From NCBI GenBank assembly GCA_018266775.1, contig JAFDZS010000008.1, positions 248,001-312,000 of the forward strand: a stretch of 64,000 bases of DNA, in the 5' to 3' direction. The stretch comes from Bacteroidota bacterium (GTDB lineage Bacteria; Bacteroidota; Bacteroidia; Chitinophagales; Chitinophagaceae). A program made the translations under genes and the position numbers. Within the stretch, counting starts at the first letter, position 1. Every line of letters begins with the position of its first letter. Below, one piece after another: positions 46,317 to 55,339 of this stretch. The notes beneath the pieces were generated by a model. The model did no database searches, had not been told where the DNA came from, and saw only the letters and a program-made list of their open reading frames with translations.

Positions 46317-46329
46317 GGCCTTTAATTTT

Positions 46330-46360
46330 ATAAATGGCTTAGCCTGGCTAAGCCATTTAT
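46330..46360. promoter_or_regulatory. Perfect 14-bp inverted repeat between the RIC and DUF2249 genes
   Basis: Arms ATAAATGGCTTAGC and GCTAAGCCATTTAT with a CTG loop, in a 68-bp intergenic gap within the minus-strand operon. It could be an RNA hairpin that attenuates or stabilises the transcript, or an operator. Confidence 0.5.
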
Positions 46361-46384
46361 TGTTATTGAATTTATTTGAGCTAT

Positions 46385-47332
46385 TTAGGAATTACGTTCC
46401 AGCTCTATCGCCTTCGGAAAAAGAATATTATTCTCCAGGTGAATGTGAGTGTGTAGGTCTGCTTCAAATTCTTCAAGCTTCTTGTATAACAAAGCGTAGC
46501 TATTGCACGCACTATCAGGCAGTGCAAAATTGGAGGATAACAAGCGTATATCTTCGGCAAGCTTCCCTACAATTTCGTGATCGTTTTCCATAACAGAAAT
46601 TGGTTGTAAAATTGTATTGAATGGCTTTTCGATCTTGCCGCCGGCCAGGTTGGCCGCGTCCAGCTGTTTTATGTAAGGAAAGAGAATTGTTTCTTCCTTC
46701 TTCATGTGTACTTTTAGCTCGCTGAACATTTCATCGGCCTTGTCGCGAATCTGTTTTAGCTCGGGATTGGTTGCTCCATGGTGTTCTGCTACTTTTTGAG
46801 TGAGATCTGATAGTATTGGCATGTTGTGCTTGACATACGCATGATGCACGTTGACAATGTAGTCAGCCAAGAAGGACAAATTCCATGAATTGAAATCATG
46901 TTGTGCGGCGGAAATACTTGCTGTTGTTGTGTTCTCAAGTTCCTGTTTAATCTTGACTACATCAAGTCCCTTTTCTTTACATGCATCCTCAAGAACCTTT
47001 TTTCCGCCACAACAAAAGTCGAGGCCATATTTCTTAAATACCTCCGCCTTTCTAAGGTCTTTTGCCGCAATTTCCCCAATTGTCTCAACATGATCTCCGG
47101 CAATGTTCTTGCGTATTTCTACTTCCCAAATAGCGGGCCCGCTGGTTACATATGACCAGGAAAAGATATTACCTCTTTCGGCTATCAACTGATAGTATAG
47201 CGGTTTTGGATCATGATCATTGTGGATAAGAATAGCATTGCCCTCGGCAAGCGCGTCAAAAGAATTGAATATGGTCGGGTGCTTCAGCCTCGGCTCAATT
47301 TTCGTTACGTCAATAACTTCGCTCTGATTCAT
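46385..47332 (-). CDS. RIC/YtfE-type iron-sulfur repair di-iron protein with N-terminal DUF2249
   Basis: A 315-residue fusion. Residues 1-75 are a DUF2249 domain (EGNAILIHNDHDPKPLYYQL). About 80-130 are the ScdA_N/DUF542 domain with CCGGKK. About 150-315 are a hemerythrin-like four-helix bundle with His/Glu ligands (NVHHAYVKHNMP, HHGATNPE, HMKKEETILFPY, ENDHEIVGK, HIHLENNILFPK). RIC proteins repair NO- or peroxide-damaged Fe-S clusters. It is embedded in the operon controlled by the NsrR-like regulator. Confidence 0.92.
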   Translation of the reverse strand: MNQSEVIDVTKIEPRLKHPTIFNSFDALAEGNAILIHNDHDPKPLYYQLIAERGNIFSWSYVTSGPAIWEVEIRKNIAGDHVETIGEIAAKDLRKAEVFKKYGLDFCCGGKKVLEDACKEKGLDVVKIKQELENTTTASISAAQHDFNSWNLSFLADYIVNVHHAYVKHNMPILSDLTQKVAEHHGATNPELKQIRDKADEMFSELKVHMKKEETILFPYIKQLDAANLAGGKIEKPFNTILQPISVMENDHEIVGKLAEDIRLLSSNFALPDSACNSYALLYKKLEEFEADLHTHIHLENNILFPKAIELERNS

Positions 47333-47334
47333 AA

Positions 47335-48627
47335 TTATGTTGTTTTTATTGTTTCAAATGAAAAATGTTTATTGTCTTTTCTCTTCTTTTGCGGAATATC
47401 GGTGGGGGCACTACTATAGCTAATGTGTGAGATCATAATCAATATGGCACCGGTAAGAAGCCACAAGCTCACACCCCAAAGCAGCCATGAGTATAGTCCG
47501 TTGCTTACCATTAGCATGTTGCCAAAGCCTTGGATCATCAATACAGTTTCATTAGCTAGAATAGCAGAAGCGAATACCGATATTGCAATGCGTGTTAATT
47601 TTTGTTGTGCATTAAGCACTCCTGAATTGAGAAAATGCGCAAGTATGTTCAAGCTGATGAAACCCAGTAGTACCAGGTGCAAATACCCAATAATAATTGC
47701 TCTGTCTCCATAGACAAGCTTGCCCAAAGAGGGAATTATTGTGCCGGTTTGCAAAATTGATTTTAGTATGAAAGCGATGATGGAAAGAAGCGCCACATTT
47801 TTTACAAATGGTGGTATCGATTTAAAGCTGTGTTTAGCAGAATTCAATACGTCTCCCAGAAGTACGAGTGTTACTAGACTGGAAAATGACCCAACGACAG
47901 CCAGTGCCTGCACTCCGAATTTTTGATAGTGCCACAAATAAGAGATAAATAAAGTAGGAACTGTTGAAATACTGAGCGAGATGGCGAACCTTCTGACTCT
48001 TCGCAGTTGTGCATTATTTAATTTTTTTGAAAGTGCATTAAAAAATAGAGCAAACACTGCCAGTGTAAAAAAGCCATTATATTGAAGATGTAGATAGGTG
48101 TAGATAGAGTCCCGATACAATAAGTTATTGTCGGAATGCGATGCCATAAGATAGGCAAGTGTAAATGGCCCAACAGACGATGTAGAGAGACAGATTAGGG
48201 ATGAAATGCTCAGAATTTTTATCGCATTGTCAGCATTCGACTGAAATACGTCTTTTATGAATACGAAACTAAACACATACGTCACAAAGATGAACATGGT
48301 AGAAAAAAGGATGGAAAAGAATGCATAACCCTGGAATAGAAATGAGACTAGCATGCCTGCCGCGTTTAACAATATCCCCCAGAAAACAACCTGATATATT
48401 TTTCGCCCTGTTTTTTCTTCCGGCAATATGTCGTAGACCATCAGGGCCATCAGTGCTAATGTTATCCATCCCCCGAATGCAAAGTGTGAGTGCGCATGGA
48501 GCACATGCTTAAAATCAATGCCCTTTATTGGGAAAAGTATTTTGCTTCTAAGCGTTACTCCTAAAAGCGCTACAATAAAAAGATTAACTAATGATATTGA
48601 TAACCAGAATTGCTTTTTATTCTTCAT
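47335..48627 (-). CDS. Multi-spanning membrane protein, heme-copper-oxidase subunit I-like
   Basis: A 430-residue protein with about twelve helices. His-rich helix ends (HVLHAHSHFAFGGWITLALM, YLHLQYNGFFTLAVFALF, GYLHLVLLGFISLN) recall cbb3/NorB-like folds without the full ligand set. It overlaps the Rrf2 regulator by 11 bp and precedes RIC by 2 bp. A role in NO handling or heme-based sensing is inferred. Confidence 0.68.
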   Translation of the reverse strand: MKNKKQFWLSISLVNLFIVALLGVTLRSKILFPIKGIDFKHVLHAHSHFAFGGWITLALMALMVYDILPEEKTGRKIYQVVFWGILLNAAGMLVSFLFQGYAFFSILFSTMFIFVTYVFSFVFIKDVFQSNADNAIKILSISSLICLSTSSVGPFTLAYLMASHSDNNLLYRDSIYTYLHLQYNGFFTLAVFALFFNALSKKLNNAQLRRVRRFAISLSISTVPTLFISYLWHYQKFGVQALAVVGSFSSLVTLVLLGDVLNSAKHSFKSIPPFVKNVALLSIIAFILKSILQTGTIIPSLGKLVYGDRAIIIGYLHLVLLGFISLNILAHFLNSGVLNAQQKLTRIAISVFASAILANETVLMIQGFGNMLMVSNGLYSWLLWGVSLWLLTGAILIMISHISYSSAPTDIPQKKRKDNKHFSFETIKTT

Positions 48628-49072
48628 GTTTTACAAATTGTTCAATCCTTAATAGTACTCTTCCAATTTTTAGCGTTTTAGACATCTCATCTATAGTTGT
48701 CTGTTCCATCATTTTTTTCAAACTGCTTCTGATGGCTTTGAATTTATCGTGTAAAGGACAGGGCTCTTTTTCTGAGCATGACTTCAGTCCAAGGCCGCAG
48801 CCAGAGAACATTTTGTCGCCGTCTATTGCTCTGACAACTTCTATTAGTTGCTTTTGCTTCTGTTGCTTATTCAAATAAAATCCACCGTTGACACCTTTTT
48901 GTGAACTAACAATATCATTATGGACTAGTGTTTGAAGTATTTTGGCCGTAAACTGAACCGGAGCTTCAATATTCTTTCCTATATCTGGAATGCCTATTTT
49001 ACTCTCCTGGCTACCTTTTGCCGAGATGTAAATCACAGCCCTGATTCCATATTCGCAAGTTTTTGAAAACAT
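48617..49072 (-). CDS. Rrf2-family regulator, NsrR-like
   Basis: A 151-residue winged-helix regulator: MFSKTCEYGIRAVIYIS at the N-terminus and VNGGFYLNKQ in the wing are the Rrf2 pattern. C92, C99 and C105 match the three-Cys [2Fe-2S]/[4Fe-4S] ligand set of NsrR and IscR. It is probably an NO-sensing repressor of its own operon. It lies directly after the hemerythrin gene (0 bp gap). Confidence 0.88.
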   Translation of the reverse strand: MFSKTCEYGIRAVIYISAKGSQESKIGIPDIGKNIEAPVQFTAKILQTLVHNDIVSSQKGVNGGFYLNKQQKQKQLIEVVRAIDGDKMFSGCGLGLKSCSEKEPCPLHDKFKAIRSSLKKMMEQTTIDEMSKTLKIGRVLLRIEQFVKHEE

Positions 49073-49564
49073 CTATTTTTTTTTATCTATCCAAAATTGA
49101 TCTGCCCAATCACTAACATTAGTTTCTTTTTTCAAAGCATCTGCGGCTATTTGCAAAGCCTCGGGAGTGGCTTCGCTTTCAATTTGCGGAAACAAAACTC
49201 GCTCCTCAAACCTTATGTGCCTATCCAGTATCTCTGAAAAATACCGTAATGATAAAGTTGGTATTTGGGTTACATCCCGGAAGGTCGCTATCATCTCGCG
49301 AAGCATGTTGTGATGCAATTCGGCTTCCAGTCGATTGCTGTTATCGGAACTCAATAGAGGAAATATTAACTGTTCTTCTTCTTCAAAGTGCCGGACTAAG
49401 TGCTTATCATAAAAATCAAGTAAGTAGGAGGCAATTCGGTCAATAGATATATTGTTAGCTAGCCCTTGGTTTATTTTCCAGCAGCACAAAAGGCCATCGT
49501 GATGCTCTTTTGATAATGGAGTCAGCTGTTTACTTCTTTTTAGTGGTTTAGTATTAGTATACAT
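49073..49564 (-). CDS. Hemerythrin-domain protein
   Basis: A 163-residue four-helix protein: TPLSKEHHDGLLCCWKI, HLVRHFEEEEQLIFPLL, LEAELHHNMLREMI and LDRHIRFEERVLFPQIE give the expected His and Glu ligands of a di-iron site. ATG at 49564 (MYTNTKP) is preferred; 49594 is in frame. It is the first gene of the nitrosative-stress operon, behind an Fnr-like box and a perfect -7 element. Confidence 0.88.
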   Translation of the reverse strand: MYTNTKPLKRSKQLTPLSKEHHDGLLCCWKINQGLANNISIDRIASYLLDFYDKHLVRHFEEEEQLIFPLLSSDNSNRLEAELHHNMLREMIATFRDVTQIPTLSLRYFSEILDRHIRFEERVLFPQIESEATPEALQIAADALKKETNVSDWADQFWIDKKK

Positions 49565-49640
49565 AAGACAGCAATGATTGTAAACGATATTCAATAAAGG
49601 ATAAAAACATCTTTTATTGTTGTATAGATTATACGCTTAG

Positions 49641-49706
49641 CAAAAGTAGTTTGAGCAATGAAAAAATAACCTGAGTTCAGTCAGTTATATACATGATTGA
49701 GGTCAT
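49641..49706 (-). promoter_or_regulatory. Fnr-like box and -7 element before the hemerythrin operon
   Basis: ATGAT-TGAG-GTCAT (49693-49706) lies in the divergent spacer between the hemerythrin operon and OsmC. On the minus strand TACTTTTG (49641-49648) matches TAnnTTTG fully. The inferred start near 49635 puts the box centre about 64 bp upstream, a class I CRP/FNR position. It might also act on the rightward osmC gene. Confidence 0.6.
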
Positions 49707-49790
49707 AAATAATATAGAGATTCTGTATGTCCTTTGTCTACCAGGCATATTCTGGGCACAATATTTCAGCATTAGTTAATATCAGGCAGT

Positions 49791-50228
49791 ATGGGAATAG
49801 AACATAGTTATGAGGTGACGGTCGACTGGATCGAAGATCGTGTGGGATTACTTAATTCGACTGACTTGAATGATAATCTACAAGTGGCCACTCCACCTGA
49901 ATTCCCCAAAGGTGTAGATCGCATTTGGAGTCCGGAACACTTGTTTACGGCTGCTGTAAATAGTTGCTTGATGACGACTTTTCTGTCCATTGCTGATAAT
50001 TCAAAACTGGAGTTTAAATCATTTACGTCAAAAGCATATGGAAAGCTTGAAATGAAAGATGGGAAGTATGTTATGAGTGAAATTACGCTGATGCCTGTAG
50101 TGACAATTTCCAAGGCGGAGGATAGAGACAAAGCGCTCAAAATTTTGCAAAAATCAGAGGCGGCATGCCTGATCTCCAATTCAATCAAATCGGCTATTAT
50201 TTTTAAGCCAGAAGTTTTGACTCGCTGA
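49791..50228 (+). CDS. OsmC/Ohr-like peroxiredoxin
   Basis: A 145-residue OsmC-family protein with both redox cysteines: AAVNSCLMTTFL (about residue 64) and SEAACLISNSI (about 128). The family reduces organic hydroperoxides. PEFPKGVDRIWSPEHLFTAA is the typical N-terminal signature. It is a single gene, divergent from the hemerythrin operon with a shared spacer. Confidence 0.9.
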   Translation: MGIEHSYEVTVDWIEDRVGLLNSTDLNDNLQVATPPEFPKGVDRIWSPEHLFTAAVNSCLMTTFLSIADNSKLEFKSFTSKAYGKLEMKDGKYVMSEITLMPVVTISKAEDRDKALKILQKSEAACLISNSIKSAIIFKPEVLTR

Positions 50229-50265
50229 TGCGGCAGCGATTGGGTGTGCACTAATAAATCCAGAA

Positions 50266-51594
50266 TTACTTTTTCTTAATATCGAAAGTAGCAGCGTACC
50301 GGATGTATGTTACTGCAATTACGCTCAAACTACATAATAGCCCTATCCCGCATAAAGAGAATGCTTTGATTGCAGGTAGCACAGGTTTCATTATTTCCTG
50401 AAAATTCGTCATTTCCATTATAGTAGCGCCGTATGCTTTTATTACGCCAGCGACGACCAACGAAAGCCAGAAAGCCATAAGACTATACTGCGCAAGCCAA
50501 TAGCAGCCTCCTAGCATCCGCCTTATTCCGACCTTTGTACTATCTATATCAAGCATGTAGGTATAGCTTGCCAGTAGTATCATAGAATTTATTCCTATGG
50601 TCGTGCCCATTGCATGAGCGACAGTTATGTGTGTGCCGTGGGTATACCTGTTTATTGCGGGTATAGACATAGCTATTGCCAGCAGTAAGTTCATAAATAC
50701 CCAAAATTCAGCGGCGATTATGAATCTGTATGCGATAAGATGCCTGAATTTCTTTCGTTCATCAAGTTTGCTCTTGAATCCTTGTATCATACGGATGAGA
50801 AACACCCATTCGGTCATGCTAATAATATATGAAGTATCCCTTATCCACGATGCCCCAGGCACGTTGTAAATATGATGTCCCCAGTTGAACATTAGATTTG
50901 TAAGGCCAAGCATATAAAAAAAGAAGACAATCTTTCCTTTTGCGATCCGCTCGTCTCCACTAATTTTTACCATCAGAAACAGGGAAGTCCCATAAATCAT
51001 TTGATTCCATGCCCCTACCATCGATCCATTCGCTTTCCATTGGACGGTGATTTCTCTCAGGTACGTATACCTGAACCAGGGTATTTGCCATAAGTTCTGT
51101 TCTATAAAGGTGATGAGGAAAAAGAGCACTCCTGTGGACCACATCCATACGTACATAGGCTTTTCGCCAGCTTTCCTGATTAGCTGACTGAAATATGCCA
51201 AAAAAAGTGCTATCCAACTTAATAGCATGGGTATGCATAGTATGGGCGGGAATTCCCAATATTCCCGCCCGCCGAATATTTTTAATCCGTAGCATGTGAA
51301 AATGGCAATAATGGACAACAGCCATAAGTAAATGAAGGTGGCTTCGGCAATAGCATTCCATTTACTCGTTGGTTCAATTGCCCCCTTTTTATAATATAGT
51401 AGGCTCGCAGTGGCTCCAGATATTATCCAGAATAATGCCGATGAAACGTGAAAAGGACGAAGTTGATAGAAGGGTAAAATTTTATTGTAGGTTTCAGGGT
51501 AGAGAAAGGCCCATGAAGCAATGAGACCAAATATCAGTGTAGCTAGTAATAGTACCAGCGATCCAATAATAAGTAAACGTAGTGATCTATACAT
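50266..51594 (-). CDS. norB: Nitric oxide reductase large subunit NorB (cNOR)
   Basis: A 442-residue, twelve-helix heme-copper-oxidase homologue that reduces 2 NO to N2O. RPFHVSS contains a low-spin heme ligand (H49). TFIEQNLW has the Glu near the FeB site. NWGHHIYNVPG and THITVAHAMGTTIG give the FeB and heme His ligands. It lacks the fused N-terminal extension of qNor. It lies 2 bp after norC. Confidence 0.92.
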   Translation of the reverse strand: MYRSLRLLIIGSLVLLLATLIFGLIASWAFLYPETYNKILPFYQLRPFHVSSALFWIISGATASLLYYKKGAIEPTSKWNAIAEATFIYLWLLSIIAIFTCYGLKIFGGREYWEFPPILCIPMLLSWIALFLAYFSQLIRKAGEKPMYVWMWSTGVLFFLITFIEQNLWQIPWFRYTYLREITVQWKANGSMVGAWNQMIYGTSLFLMVKISGDERIAKGKIVFFFYMLGLTNLMFNWGHHIYNVPGASWIRDTSYIISMTEWVFLIRMIQGFKSKLDERKKFRHLIAYRFIIAAEFWVFMNLLLAIAMSIPAINRYTHGTHITVAHAMGTTIGINSMILLASYTYMLDIDSTKVGIRRMLGGCYWLAQYSLMAFWLSLVVAGVIKAYGATIMEMTNFQEIMKPVLPAIKAFSLCGIGLLCSLSVIAVTYIRYAATFDIKKK

Positions 51595-51596
51595 TT

Positions 51597-52001
51597 CTAT
51601 TTGCTAAAATTATAATTCCACGTGGACGTTACACGTTCTATTGGAACTTTACTCCTTCCGCTCTTATCTATCCAGTGCAGAAAGGCTATGAGATTATTTA
51701 CCTCCGAGTCACTTAAATGAAAGTCGGGCATTTTGCCGGTGCCGTATTTGATAAATGTTTGAAGATACTGCTTGCTCTTGCCTGAATCTGAAATTACGTT
51801 TGTAAGATCAGGCCCCATATAACCGCCCAAACCATAAATCTGGTGACAGCTTTGACAATTATTTCGTTGCCAGACCTTCCATCCGGCAAGTGCATGTACG
51901 TCAGGGTTTGTTACAGTAACATCTTTTTCGTCACAATTCCTATATACGGCAATGGTATATGATGCAAACAATAAAAATAGAATGATCCACATTCGAAACA
52001 T
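51597..52001 (-). CDS. norC: Nitric oxide reductase cytochrome c subunit NorC
   Basis: A 134-residue membrane-anchored cytochrome c: one N-terminal helix, heme motif CQSCH (C49, C52, H53) followed by QIYGLGGYMGPDLTNV, and Met ligand in GKMPDFHLS. It passes electrons to NorB, whose gene follows at 2 bp. Confidence 0.93.
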   Translation of the reverse strand: MFRMWIILFLLFASYTIAVYRNCDEKDVTVTNPDVHALAGWKVWQRNNCQSCHQIYGLGGYMGPDLTNVISDSGKSKQYLQTFIKYGTGKMPDFHLSDSEVNNLIAFLHWIDKSGRSKVPIERVTSTWNYNFSK

Positions 52002-52039
52002 CGTTCAGTTTTATTTAGTGGTCGGTTATTATTACATCT

Positions 52040-53869
52040 CTATGCATGTTGAATATTGAGGCTTGCAAGAACATTTGCTGCATTATCTAGTTCCTCTTTC
52101 ATCACAGAAATGTACTGATCTGTTTCTTTTTTGAGATCTGATGCCAAACGTTTGTAGTAGTTAATGCCTTCAAAAAGGTTAGTCTTGAAAATATTTAGGC
52201 TCTTTACCTGCTTAGAACTTAACTCGATACCTACAGCAATCTTTTTCTTAAAATGGTCAATGTACAGGTGTAATTCATTTACGAACATATTTGGTCTATA
52301 CAACGTGTTGAGGATGTTAATGCGGCCATAAATATGATCGGTCATTTCTTTTAATGAGAATACACCGGAAAAGTAGGCCAGATTAGGGCCAGGGCAAATG
52401 GTTACAGCAGACAATTTATGAGATAGTGGTATTCCATCTTTCAACCTCACAGTTGTGCCTAAGCCTTCACACAGGCAGTCTTTGTCTGTAATGCGCTTGT
52501 ATTCTATATTGAACATTTCTTCAGGCAATGCCATGTTCTTTAATTGGTTGATCTTAAGATGCTGGTATTTTCTAGATGCGGTGCAAATTGGTTCATCTGT
52601 AAATTCGGTGTCGGAGGCGAGAAATTTTTTATGGCAGGGGCTTCCCGGCCTTCCTTTTTCTATACGTTCTAGCCGCTGCTTTTCTGAAGTGCTTTTCCTG
52701 AAATTGTTGAACGGAATACCCAATGGAGATGCGTCGCTTAGATAATAATCCTCCTGCTTCGCAGCGGCCAGTGCATTTAGTGTGTCCTCATCAACATTTG
52801 TTGCTTCCGGCACCAGCAAAAATGGGCTTCCCCATCCGGTTCCGTCAAGCTCATAGTGCTTTATCAGGAATTCGTCTTCATTGGCAGTCCCTATGCCCCC
52901 CTGTACGGTGATCTTTACCGCCGGTTCAACGCCAAATAGATTTTTGTCCTTATCGGAAAGTGCAGCATGACATAAGGCGAACAATTCAGCGGACAATTCG
53001 ACCTTTTTGTCTTTAAACTCTCCAAGAATTGGCCCCAGAAGTAAACCTTCGGTAGCAAATGCATGACCGCCGCAATTCAGCCCGGATTCAATCCTGAATT
53101 CAGAGATCCAGAGACCTTTCTTTGCAAATATTTTCCCCTGAACAAGTGCTGATCTAAAGTCGCTCACCTTAAGAATTATTTTCTTCTTCAAATTTCCATG
53201 CTCATCAGGGTAGAAATCCGGAAACTGTTCCGCGTAGGCATATAATCTGGGATTATAGCCTGCGGATAGAACAACCGATGATTGCAGGTGGCTCTGCGCG
53301 TATCCCCTGAATGCGGCAAGTGCATCTGAATATTCCGCCGGTAATTCATTGCCGCTTTCATCAAAATTTGTCTTGTCTACTTTCGACATGATATTTACGT
53401 CGATAGCGCCGGGTGCAATATTTGATCTTAACTCGATCTGCATCTGAAGCTTTTCTACACCGGCGGGTAATGCCTGCATTGAGTAATACTGCTTTTTTAC
53501 AGGTGAGCTTTCGGGCAGCAGCTCGAAGTACTTTACTATTTCGCTACCTGTATCAAAAGGTTCATTTCTTAAAGTTTCTACCTGACGTGTAACGATAGTA
53601 TTTACCAGGTTCAGATATTCAGTTATTCGTCTGGCGCGATGGTCCGTACTGTTTTTGCGTATCTCGATATAGTGTGTGCTGGTTTCATTGCAATAGAATT
53701 TTCGCATGTCCTCTATCAGCTGATCATCCATTATGGATATTACTGACGAAATACCAAAGCGGGCAACTTTAACAGGAGTATCGATAGAATATGCTAAACC
53801 AAGCACCGGTATGTGGAAACTATGTAGTCTTTGTATGTTCATTTTCTCGTTTTTATTGAAATTTTTCAT
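52040..53869 (-). CDS. Uncharacterised 609-residue protein with nitronate-monooxygenase-like barrel features
   Basis: A soluble protein between hemN and norC. The start (HIPVLGLAYSIDTPVKVARFGISSVISIMDDQ) and the later NCGGHAFATEGLLLGP and VKITVQGGIGTANEDEF segments recall FMN-binding TIM barrels of the nitronate monooxygenase/IMPDH type. From about 390 there is a Cys-bearing region (GSPCHKKF, EPICTASRKY, KDCLCEGLG) that could bind a metal or Fe-S cluster, and a C-terminal helical stretch. Start could be 53869 or 53842. It is co-transcribed with nor genes, so a role in NO metabolism or Nor maturation is plausible. Confidence 0.6.
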   Translation of the reverse strand: MKNFNKNEKMNIQRLHSFHIPVLGLAYSIDTPVKVARFGISSVISIMDDQLIEDMRKFYCNETSTHYIEIRKNSTDHRARRITEYLNLVNTIVTRQVETLRNEPFDTGSEIVKYFELLPESSPVKKQYYSMQALPAGVEKLQMQIELRSNIAPGAIDVNIMSKVDKTNFDESGNELPAEYSDALAAFRGYAQSHLQSSVVLSAGYNPRLYAYAEQFPDFYPDEHGNLKKKIILKVSDFRSALVQGKIFAKKGLWISEFRIESGLNCGGHAFATEGLLLGPILGEFKDKKVELSAELFALCHAALSDKDKNLFGVEPAVKITVQGGIGTANEDEFLIKHYELDGTGWGSPFLLVPEATNVDEDTLNALAAAKQEDYYLSDASPLGIPFNNFRKSTSEKQRLERIEKGRPGSPCHKKFLASDTEFTDEPICTASRKYQHLKINQLKNMALPEEMFNIEYKRITDKDCLCEGLGTTVRLKDGIPLSHKLSAVTICPGPNLAYFSGVFSLKEMTDHIYGRINILNTLYRPNMFVNELHLYIDHFKKKIAVGIELSSKQVKSLNIFKTNLFEGINYYKRLASDLKKETDQYISVMKEELDNAANVLASLNIQHA

Positions 53870-53876
53870 TTATGGG

Positions 53877-53893
53877 TTGATGTTTAGCATCAA
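53877..53893. promoter_or_regulatory. Palindrome TTGATG-N5-CATCAA in the hemN/609-residue gene gap
   Basis: A 6-bp-arm inverted repeat in the 46-bp gap between hemN and the next gene. The spacing differs from the N4 spacing of Fnr-type sites, so it may be an RNA hairpin or a different operator. Confidence 0.3.
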
Positions 53894-53915
53894 AGTGAGA
53901 AATAACCATCCTGTA

Positions 53916-55280
53916 CTATATCGAATTGCTGAATATTCTCTTACTACTATTTGCTTTGCCTTTTTGGAGGTATAGGTCTAACGCACTACAGATATTCCTT
54001 ATGAAATTCTTTCCTTTAGCTGTTACTTGTATTTCGCGTCCGCTCATGCTAATAAGCCCATCATCGTCTAGTTCTTTTAGTTGCTCAATACACAGGTTGT
54101 GTATGGTCTTTAGATCGATTTCATTGATAATTGTTTTCCCCCGGCAACTTATATCCAAAATGTATTTGCCAAAACGAACATCTTCACCATTTAAATAATA
54201 GCCTTTTTGGGCAGGTAGATTATTTCTTTTTATGTGGTCGTAATATTCATGAATCGTCTTGGCATTTTGTGAAAAGCTACGGCTGGTGCTGCTTATACTG
54301 GATACTCCAAGCCCAATAAGAATATTTGTATGTTGAGTGGTATATCCCATAAAATTCCTATGGAGGTGGCCATTCATTGACGCCTGATGCAGCGTATCAG
54401 AAGGTAATGCGAAATGATCCATACCAATGTCATGATAGCCGTGATCCAGGAAAATTTCCTTTCCAATTTGGTATAGTTTTAGCTTTTCATCCGCAGTTGG
54501 CAAATCATGCTCGTCAAATAGTCTCTGCCCTCTACTGGTCCATGGAACATGTGCATAGCTGTAAAATGCTATTCTGTCGGGTTTTAGTTGTACCGTTTGC
54601 AGTATTGTGCTGGTAATACTCTCCGTCGATTGTAAGGGCAGACCATATATCAAGTCATAATTTACCGAAGTATAGCCAATGTTTCGGGCCATTTCTGTTA
54701 CATTCCTTACATTTTCTATTGGTTGTATTCTGTTAATAACCCGTTGAACCTCCGGGTTATTGTCCTGAACGCCAAGACTTAGTCGAGTAAAGCCCAGGTC
54801 AAACAACGTTTGCAAATGTGCTTTGGTCGTATTGTTTGGGTGCCCTTCAAAGCTAAATTCATGTTGATCAGGAACGACACATGATTTAAAGATAGCTGAC
54901 AGTAGCCTTTCAAGATTTTCAGGGGAGAAGAAAGTTGGCGTTCCTCCACCAAGGTGAAGTTCGCTGATGACCGGCGTATCGCTCAATAAGGTTAAATACA
55001 GTTGCCACTCCTGTATTAGCGCCGTAACATAGTCATCTTCAACGCTATGGTTGGTCGTTATTTTCTTATTACATCCACAATATGTGCATAGAGATTCGCA
55101 GAAAGGCAAGTGGATGTACAAACTGATACCATTTTTTTTATTTTCTAATTTGAATTGATGCGCAAGGGTATCTGAAAGTTTCTTTACATCTATATCGTCT
55201 TTCCAGACAGGGACTGTTGGGTAACTGGTATATCTTGGAACCGGGACATTGTACTTTTGTAGCAATTGTGAAGTAATCAT
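53916..55280 (-). CDS. hemN: Oxygen-independent coproporphyrinogen III oxidase HemN
   Basis: A 454-residue radical SAM enzyme for anaerobic heme synthesis. It begins MITSQLLQKYNVPVPRYTSYP and has the cluster motif C61, C65, C68 (CESLCTYCGC), then LHLGGGTPTF, SFEGHPN, RLSLGVQD and the C-terminal domain. Full family length. It is the first gene of an operon with norC/norB and has its own Fnr-like box, which fits heme supply for Nor under low oxygen. Confidence 0.95.
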   Translation of the reverse strand: MITSQLLQKYNVPVPRYTSYPTVPVWKDDIDVKKLSDTLAHQFKLENKKNGISLYIHLPFCESLCTYCGCNKKITTNHSVEDDYVTALIQEWQLYLTLLSDTPVISELHLGGGTPTFFSPENLERLLSAIFKSCVVPDQHEFSFEGHPNNTTKAHLQTLFDLGFTRLSLGVQDNNPEVQRVINRIQPIENVRNVTEMARNIGYTSVNYDLIYGLPLQSTESITSTILQTVQLKPDRIAFYSYAHVPWTSRGQRLFDEHDLPTADEKLKLYQIGKEIFLDHGYHDIGMDHFALPSDTLHQASMNGHLHRNFMGYTTQHTNILIGLGVSSISSTSRSFSQNAKTIHEYYDHIKRNNLPAQKGYYLNGEDVRFGKYILDISCRGKTIINEIDLKTIHNLCIEQLKELDDDGLISMSGREIQVTAKGKNFIRNICSALDLYLQKGKANSSKRIFSNSI

Positions 55281-55295
55281 ACCTTCAATTTGAAC

Positions 55296-55339
55296 GCAAG
55301 GTAGGCCCAGGCAGTAGGAATTATGATGACATTCGTCAT
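55296..55339 (-). promoter_or_regulatory. Fnr-like box and -7 element before hemN-nor
   Basis: ATGAC-ATTC-GTCAT (55326-55339) is a perfect palindrome with 4-bp spacer. On the minus strand TACCTTGC (55296-55303) resembles TAnnTTTG. The inferred start near 55290 places the box centre about 42 bp upstream, the class II position. The rest of the 293-bp spacer up to 55573 is AT-rich, with no gene seen. Confidence 0.62.

Noticed and set aside
47335..48627. Calling the 430-residue membrane protein a true terminal oxidase subunit
   Set aside because: The complete set of six conserved histidines and the partner subunits of an oxidase are not visible.
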